A DNA stretch of 40,000 nucleotides from Chrysomallon squamiferum. Taxonomy: Eukaryota; Mollusca; Gastropoda; Neomphalida; Peltospiridae. The notes under the pieces were generated by a model. That model was given only the letters and a program-made list of their open reading frames with translations, did not search any database and was not told where the DNA came from. The position numbers and the translations under genes were made by a program. Shown one piece after another: positions 32,340-40,000 of this stretch; positions within the stretch are counted from its first letter, which is position 1; every line of letters starts with the position of its first letter. The stretch spans positions 5,997,019 to 6,037,018 of the forward strand of contig CM022666.1 of the NCBI GenBank assembly GCA_012295275.1, read 5' to 3'.

Positions 32340-34040
32340 TACAAATATCTACACACATATACACACGTACGTACATACATACATATACATATATAATTAC
32401 ATACATACATACATACACAGACACACACACACACTTATAGATATATAGATATAGAGATAGATAGGCATCGATATCTGAATATGAATGAATATGAATATGT
32501 ATATCTCCTTTTCTAAAAATTAAAAATAAAACAAAATTTAAAAAAGAAACAACATAATCATGACTTTCCAAATGTTCTTTCTTTTGAAAGGGCGATCTGC
32601 AGATGTTTCAAATATTTTGAGTGTTTGAGTATCTTAATGCGTAAAATTATAGTGCATGTTAATTCGGTCCTGTTTCGATTATGCAGTAAAAAAAAATAAT
32701 GTTTTTTTTTGGATAAAGAAGCAAAATAATTGGGTTTATTTCACATAAACATGTACCTGCTCTTGCTCGTAAATAAACGCTCTTGCTCGTCAGAAATCGG
32801 TTAATGTTAAAATAAAGACAAAAGAAAACGAAGGCAAAAAAAAAAAAAAAAAAAAAAATAGGGAAAAAAGTACGCAGTTTCTGCCTGAAAATGATTGACA
32901 GACTGCACCTTTAATAAAATAGTTTTGGGGTTGCTAGTACCAACGCGAGTAAAGAAATAATTTGATTATGACGCACAATACGGAAACATGACGTAAATAT
33001 AATTATATTTAATGCTGTCAGTAAGATTCAGAGTGCATGTCATTAAAGTGAGACTATTCTGATATGATTAATTTTCAAGGAACTCGTATATCATGACTAA
33101 TTAATTCTAAAGTTAAAATAGATCGAAAGAACTGTCACTGTGTGTGTGTGTGTATATGTGTGTATATGTGTGTGTATATGTGTGTATATGTGTGTATGTG
33201 TGTGTGTGTATATGTTATAAATTAGTTAATTAATAATAAATAAATAAATAAATAAATTAATTAATTAACAAATTGTAAAATAGCTCTCATACTGAATATT
33301 AATATACTTAACATACTGTGAAATTATAACTATATCAAATCAAAATAGTTAAGGCATCCTACCATTTGTTATACGTCCCATTTGTCTCCGACTTTTCAAT
33401 ACAATAATATAACAACATTATAAATCATATTCTTCCTTCCAAGAATAACAACATAATTTAATAATCCTGTAACACAACAGAATATATTACAATTAACAAA
33501 TGCGTTATATATAGCAGCTGATTTCTAGCCTGGCTTAATTGCAGTTTATAGGTGTTTAATTTTAAGCTTGGTAGTGTTACAATTACACAGGACTATTCTT
33601 TTCAATTTAAAGTTAATAGTACAAGTGACTATCAAACAATGGGAGAAATACAAATATTTGAATAACGAATTGGACGTGTACTAAATAGGAGACACACCAA
33701 AAATTAATATTATAAAATTATTATCTCTAAGATCATTCTTCCAAAGTTTGTTGTGAAATAGCCTAAATATATTATCAAAAAAGCACTCTCGGAAAACAAC
33801 AACAAAGGTAGCATTACGTTATCGGAAATTATGAATGTCAGATACAAATGAATTAAGAAAAAAAAAAAAAAATGCGGATTGCTGTTGCCGAATGACTGGC
33901 ACGACAAATATTTAAAACAAAACAAAACAATAAAAGAAAGCATTTTAGGCGGGTTCTCATTATGAAAGGGTGGAGACCAGTTCTTTACACTACACAATGG
34001 ACTAACATATCATCTTCGTATTAGATTATATTTTGGTATT
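32340..34040. other. Stretch without a supported gene
   Basis: Contains GTAC/ATAC runs (32360-32420), a GTATAT/GTGTAT run (33138-33215), poly-A at about 32837-32859 and AT-rich sequence. A 23-base sequence at 33528-33550 is identical to 30845-30867. No splice-framed coding island. Confidence 0.5.
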
Positions 34041-34107
34041 TGAATCTACCTTGTTACAGGTATAACTTAGCAAGTCTGTTTTTGAAAGTTCCGACTTCAA
34101 GTAACAC

Positions 34108-34210
34108 TATACTGCTACTACTACTACTACTACTATCACCACTACTACTACTGCTACTATTACTACTACTACTACCACTACTACTACTACTACTAATAAT
34201 AATAATAACA
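34108..34210. repeat. (TAC)n/(AAT)n microsatellite
   Basis: TAC units with CAC and TGC variants, ending in AAT and AAG units. Confidence 0.93.
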
Positions 34211-34601
34211 AGAAGAAGAATACCAATAAATAAATGAATAAATAATACACAGACATATATACATATACATAGATATACAGAATGATAAGGATGTTCATAT
34301 TAACGCTGTTATTCTTCACTAACTATTAATAGGTATTTCTATGCGTGTGTGTATCTGTAAGTACGCACCTATGTTTGAATGTATTTTATTTGTGTGTTTA
34401 TGTATTTCTCTACCTCTGTAAAGATGGGCTTTATATGTGGATAGATAATTTAGATAGCTATAAAGATAGTTATGTATAAAAAAAACTTATTATTAAATCT
34501 TTATTATTATATATATCTATTTATATGCATATGTATATATGTATATGTGTGTGTTTTATTTTTTCATTTATTTATTAATATTGATATTGTTGCTGATATT
34601 A

Positions 34602-34632
<31 letters not shown>

Positions 34633-34649
34633 TTTTTTGTTTTTACAGG

Positions 34650-34920
34650 ATGTTGCCTTTAAAAGTATCGGCCTGGTTTCTGACTTGTTTAATCACGTTT
34701 CTGCCAAGCACTTTCAGTTTAATGAAGGGTCCATTCAGCGGTTACCGGTGCAAAGAAGTTGGACTCTTCCCGTTGCCATGGGACTGCTCGGGCTATGTAC
34801 ACTGCACCCCTGCCGCGGACGGGTTCACAGCAGTGTGGATGCCATGTTCGTCTGGCCTGGAGTTTGATCCGATTGCTCAGAGTTGTGGTGTTTCTAAAAA
34901 CCGATGTGCCAATTTAGCAA
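34650..34920 (+). CDS. Secreted chitin-binding protein, exon 1: signal peptide and CBD 1
   Basis: The exon begins after tttttacag (to 34648) with one base before ATG 34650 and ends GCA-A before GTGCGT at 34921 (phase 1). The protein starts with a signal peptide (LPLKVSAWFLTCLITFLPSTFS), then a chitin-binding type-2 (peritrophin-A, CBM14) module with six Cys: C-x11-C-x5-C, then WMPC, GLEFDPIAQSC and a final C, with the aromatic DCSGYVHC core. Such modules bind chitin in extracellular matrices (shell, gut lining, cuticle-like layers). The 1-base leader before ATG implies a noncoding upstream exon. The gene runs off the right edge. Confidence 0.87.
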
Positions 34921-35414
34921 GTGCGTTTTATTTTTAGTTTATTTTTAAAATTTTTAAAACAAATATTTATACATTCATGTATGTAGATTTGCTTACGCAA
35001 AAGAAAAAGAAAAGGAAAGAAAAAAGCGATAGACACAGACAATCATAATAATAAATACCATAAAATATATATATATATATACTTATCTTTATATATATAT
35101 GAAGTCTACAGCACACACGACATCTTTTTAGCCACATTAATTAGGTAAAATTTATGCACAAGAATTAGTAATTACAATCATATTTATTCTCTATATACAT
35201 GCATACGCACCAAAGGTGTTGCAAGTATGGCTCCCAGGCGCCATGGAGCACCTTCTATTAAAACTGACTGGTATTTTTTTCGTACTGATTTTATGATAAA
35301 AACATGTAAAAAGTGGGTTTAAGAAGTTTGAACAGGAGCCGAATTTCAGGGCTTGCCAGAGGCGCTATTTTTCGGTAGATATGTGTGTGCATATGTTTAT
35401 ATACATGTCTGTGT

Positions 35415-35469
<55 letters not shown>

Positions 35470-36185
35470 ACAAACAAACAAAGGTTTAATGCTTTTCATG
35501 AATTTGGACAGTAGGTCAAGGTGTTTCAGGTGGGAAAAAAAGTATTATTAATTTATATTTGCAAACTAGTTTATAAACATGACGTAGCCGGTTATTATGA
35601 ATGGCGTTTTTGGGTCACACACCCTACATGTCTAGTTACTGGGTGACACAAATTTCATTCATATTAATTAACTTATATATCCATTTTATTTCAGTTAGAA
35701 TTATTTACGTTTATTTGTCTACAGTTTCCACACGTTTGATAAATTATTTAAAAGCGAAATGAAATTAATTATTAAATTTTAGATGCTTACATCAAATTTA
35801 TTTATTTAATCCTGTTTGTCTTGGGCAGCTTACTGACTTAAATAACATTTGTAACTTGTTGTTTTATTAATCCTACAAAATATTGTCTACATCATATTGT
35901 TTATCATTGCACAGATTTAAATAAACCTTCAGAATTATATTTGTATACGCCTCAAAATACATATTCGTCAATTGCTGAATAAATATTCAACCGATATATT
36001 TAAAAAACGAACCCCCTCAAAAAAAACAAAACTATTTAAACCTACTTTCATGATCATTTTAATTACTTTTTACCTTACTTCAAAACTAGCAGAATAAGTA
36101 TCGGAAAGCATTTTAGGCTATTCGAAATGACATCGTTGGTAAATGTGAACCCTTCAGAATGTTTTTCTTTATTCTTACTCTCAAG
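34921..36185 (+). other. Intron 1 of the chitin-binding gene
   Basis: Phase-1 intron from GTGCGT to ctctcaag. It has TA runs (about 35068-35100), a (GT)n(TA)n tract at 35418-35469 and otherwise AT-rich sequence; no nested gene seen. Confidence 0.7.
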
Positions 36186-36404
36186 ACGTAGCTGAGTCTG
36201 TTTGCAAGACGAATCCAGAGATGGTGTTCCCGCACCCGGACGGCTGCAGCCTATACTACAACTGCTCGCAGACTGTCGCTATAGACGGACTCAAAGTGTA
36301 CGAGAACGAGTGCGTGTTCCCTACTCTGTTTGATGCAGATTTATTCACGTGCGGACCGAGGGACAGCGTCGACTGCGGAAGAAGAACCAGACCCTTAGAT
36401 CGGT
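36186..36404 (+). CDS. Chitin-binding protein, exon 2: CBD 2
   Basis: This 219-base exon is phase 1 at both ends, with acceptor ctcaag and donor GTAAGT at 36405. It encodes SVCKTNPEMVFPHPDGC, SLYYNC, YENEC, LFDADLFTC and DSVDC: the six Cys of a type-2 chitin-binding module with the usual FPHPDGCxxYYxC core. After it comes a Cys-ended linker GRRTRPLDRC whose last Cys codon is split by the intron. The linker and exon length are the same as in exon 4, so 2 and 4 are duplicates of one module type. Confidence 0.88.
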
Positions 36405-38056
36405 GTAAGTTAGTACACGTACAGGTCAGATATAATGTCTCGTTTGTGTCAAAGATACACGTACAGATCAGATATAATGTCTCGTTTGTAAGTTAGTACA
36501 CGTACAGATCAGATATAATATCTCGTTTGTAAGTTAGTACACGTACAGATCAGATATAATGTCTCGTTTGTGTCAAAGATACACGTACAGGTCAGATATA
36601 ATGTCTCGTTTGTAAGTTAGTACACGTACAGGTCAGATATAATGTCTTGTTTGTGTCAAAGATACACGTACAGATCAGATATAATGTCTTGTTTGTGTCA
36701 AAGATACACGTACAGATCAGATATAATGTCTCGTTTGTGTCAAAGATACACGTACAGATCAGATATAATGTCTCGTTTGTAAGTTAGTACACGTACAGAT
36801 CAGATATAATGTCTTGTTTGTGTCAAAGATACACGTACAGGTCAGATATAATGTCTTGTTTGTGTCAAAGATACACGTACAGATCAGATATAATGTCTCG
36901 TTTGTGTCAAAGATACACGTACAGATCAGATATAATGTCTTGTTTGTTTCAAAGATACACGTACAGATCAGATATAATGTCTCGTTTGTTTAAAAGATAC
37001 ACGTACAGATCAGATATAATGTCTCGTTTGTAAGTTAGTACACGTACAGATCAGATATAATGTCTCGTTTGTAAGTTAGTACACGTACAGATCAGATATA
37101 ATGTCTTGTTTGTGTCAAAGATACACGTACAGGTCAGATATAATGTCTTGTTTGTGTCAAAGATACACGTACAGATCAGATATAATGTCTCGTTTGTGTC
37201 AAAGATACACGTACAGATCAGATATAATGTCTCGTTTGTGTATAATATACACGTACAGATCAGATATAATATTTTGTTCGTTTAAAACTCTGTTTAACAC
37301 GGTTTGTATCAAAGATAAACATTTAGATTAGATATAATTTGAATTTAACAGGATTTATATCAAAGATAAACATCTAGATTAGATATAATTTGTATTTAAC
37401 AGGATTTGTATCAAAGATAAACATTATATCACATATAATTTCTAGTTTGTTTAAAAGATATAAACTCTGTTTAACAGGGGTTGTTTCTAAGATAAGCATT
37501 TAGATAACTTATAATTTGTATTTAATAGCATTTCTACCAAAGATAAACTCTGTGCAAGATGCAGTGTCTATTTCGTTTCAACTCTATAACAGCGTTTGTT
37601 TAAAAAATACAAGCTCTGTGTAACAGGATTTATTTCACAGATATAAAGTCATTTTAACAAAATTTCTATCAACTTTATAAACGCTATTTAAAATGGTTTG
37701 TATCAAAGATATTTAAGAAAGAAAGAAATTCTGTTTAACTAAATTTGTGTCAAAGATATTAACTTAATTTATTTAAATTTCGTTTCAAAGAAACAATTTC
37801 AATTTAACAAGGGTGTGTATCAAATATTATAAACTCTATTTTAACAAAATTTGTGTCCTACAGATATAATCTCTGTTTATAAGGGTTTGTATCGAACATA
37901 TATATAAACACTAATTTAACAAGATGTATCAAACATTATAAGCTCTATTATTACAAAATTTATCAAACATATATAAATTCAGTTATAACAGAATTTGTGT
38001 CAGATGTATACACTCTAGCAGGGTTCATTTCGAAGTTTTGACTTGTATTTTAACAG
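36405..38056 (+). repeat. Intron 2: tandem array of 41/42-bp and derived units
   Basis: From the donor onward the intron is a tandem array. The core unit holds acacgtacagatcagatata and atgtct; one version starts gtaagttag (41 bases), the other gtgtcaaag (42 bases). From about 37290 units diverge and lengthen, keeping tttgtatcaaagataaac and tagatataattt and adding tttaacagg. The last recognisable unit merges into the acceptor ttgtattttaacag. The 42-base period keeps a frame open (MSCLCQRYTYRSDI repeats) but the 41-base units bring stops, so this is not coding. Confidence 0.85.
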
Positions 38057-38251
38057 GTGGGTACAGGCTGGAATGTGGGAGGCCCATGTGTGAAGGAATG
38101 CCTGATGGAAAAAACATTTACCCCGGGCAGCCGTTCGACGTGGAGTACGTCGTGTGCGAAAACGGCACCGTCACCAACAGCACGCAGACGTGCACGGGGG
38201 CAGGGGAGGTGTTCGACCCCGTACAACGACAGTGCAGCGCAAATTATGCAG
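38057..38251 (+). CDS. Chitin-binding protein, exon 3: atypical CBD 3
   Basis: 195 bases, phase 1 at both ends (acceptor ttttaacag, donor GTATTG at 38252). Its first two bases complete the Cys codon split at 36404. It encodes YRLECGRPMCEGMPDGKNIY, PFDVEYVVC, STQTC and EVFDPVQRQC. The CBD layout is clear (Y-VVC core, xVFDPxxxxC), but the second Cys of the usual six is replaced (PFDV where PWDC/PDGC stands elsewhere), the sixth is missing, and an extra early Cys is present. Disulphide pattern must differ. Two NxT/NxS glycosylation sites (NGT, NST) are visible. Confidence 0.83.
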
Positions 38252-39332
<1,081 letters not shown>

Positions 39333-39551
39333 CATCTATTCAGACGTACTGCGTAAATAATCCTACGGCGGTGTTCTCTAGTCCTACCAACTGTGCCAAA
39401 TATTTCGACTGTTCCGCCATTTCCCACAGCCCGAAACTCGCACCTTACGAAAACGAGTGTAACTACCCCGACCTCTTCAACCAGGTCACGAAAAAGTGCG
39501 AACCGTATAAACAGGTCACCTGTGGAATCAGGACAGTACCCAAAGCTCCTT
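39333..39551 (+). CDS. Chitin-binding protein, exon 4: CBD 4 (gene continues)
   Basis: 219 bases, phase 1 at both ends, donor GTAAGT at 39552. It encodes IQTYCVNNPTAVFSSPTNC, AKYFDC, YENEC, LFNQVTKKC and KQVTC, a full six-Cys type-2 chitin-binding module, then the linker GIRTVPKAPC, parallel to GRRTRPLDRC after CBD 2. The shared YENEC and linker show that exons 2 and 4 are a duplicated pair. The donor with a split Cys codon predicts at least one more phase-1 exon to the right of the window. Confidence 0.88.

Positions 39552-40000
<449 letters not shown>

Noticed and set aside
36404-37290. CRISPR-like array
   Set aside because: Units are head-to-tail without unique spacers, in a eukaryotic intron; it is a minisatellite.
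36809-37331. Repeated 14-residue protein (MSCLCQRYTYRSDI units)
   Set aside because: It lies inside a phase-consistent intron; the 42-base unit is a multiple of three and keeps the frame open, while neighbouring 41-base units add stops.

Overview
This is a fragment of an animal nuclear genome. It is AT-rich and full of introns. It is crowded with (CT)n, (CA)n, (TA)n, (TTA)n and (TTTA)n tracts, and exon-sized coding islands sit behind good AG acceptors and GTAAGT-type donors. The gene content (TNF-family ligand, secreted EndoU ribonuclease, multi-domain chitin-binding protein) together with the repeat style fits a lophotrochozoan, most likely a mollusc. The phylum is an inference, not something read directly. 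Nothing bacterial, viral or CRISPR-like was seen.

Region 1 (1-9.5 kb, minus strand) is a TNF-ligand locus. Its TNF-homology exon runs off the left edge (1-340). A stem exon (745-852) joins it in a compatible phase. Several interchangeable-looking membrane-anchor exons lie upstream: 1545-1805, 5739-5837 and 8582-8716, plus dead copies at 4690-4905 and 9126-9189. There are also two acidic cytoplasmic exons (6119-6198, 9456-9511). A truncated, inverted copy of the TNF exon lies at 5424-5719 on the plus strand. The locus has clearly been reshuffled by local tandem and inverted duplication.

Region 2 (10.2-10.9 kb, plus strand) holds the last two exons of an unidentified single-pass membrane protein. 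Region 3 (11.7-17.4 kb) is poorer in microsatellites. It contains a decayed intronless coding region, a TTAA-flanked DNA transposon of about 540 bp, a perfect hairpin and one unexplained exon-like ORF.

Region 4 (17.8-20.4 kb, plus strand) holds four exons encoding a complete EndoU domain with both catalytic histidines. Region 5 (20.7-34.6 kb) is mostly simple repeat. It also contains a pogo/Tigger-like MITE, a long (CT)n/(AG)n palindrome, a cluster of nuclear-receptor-like half-site palindromes, a tRNA-derived SINE and possible untranslated exons or splice ratchet sites.

Region 6 (34.65 kb to the right edge, plus strand) is the 5' part of a secreted protein with at least four chitin-binding type-2 modules. 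Each module sits on its own exon and every intron is phase 1. The intron between modules 2 and 3 is one tandem array whose units carry copies of its own splice-donor and splice-acceptor sequences.
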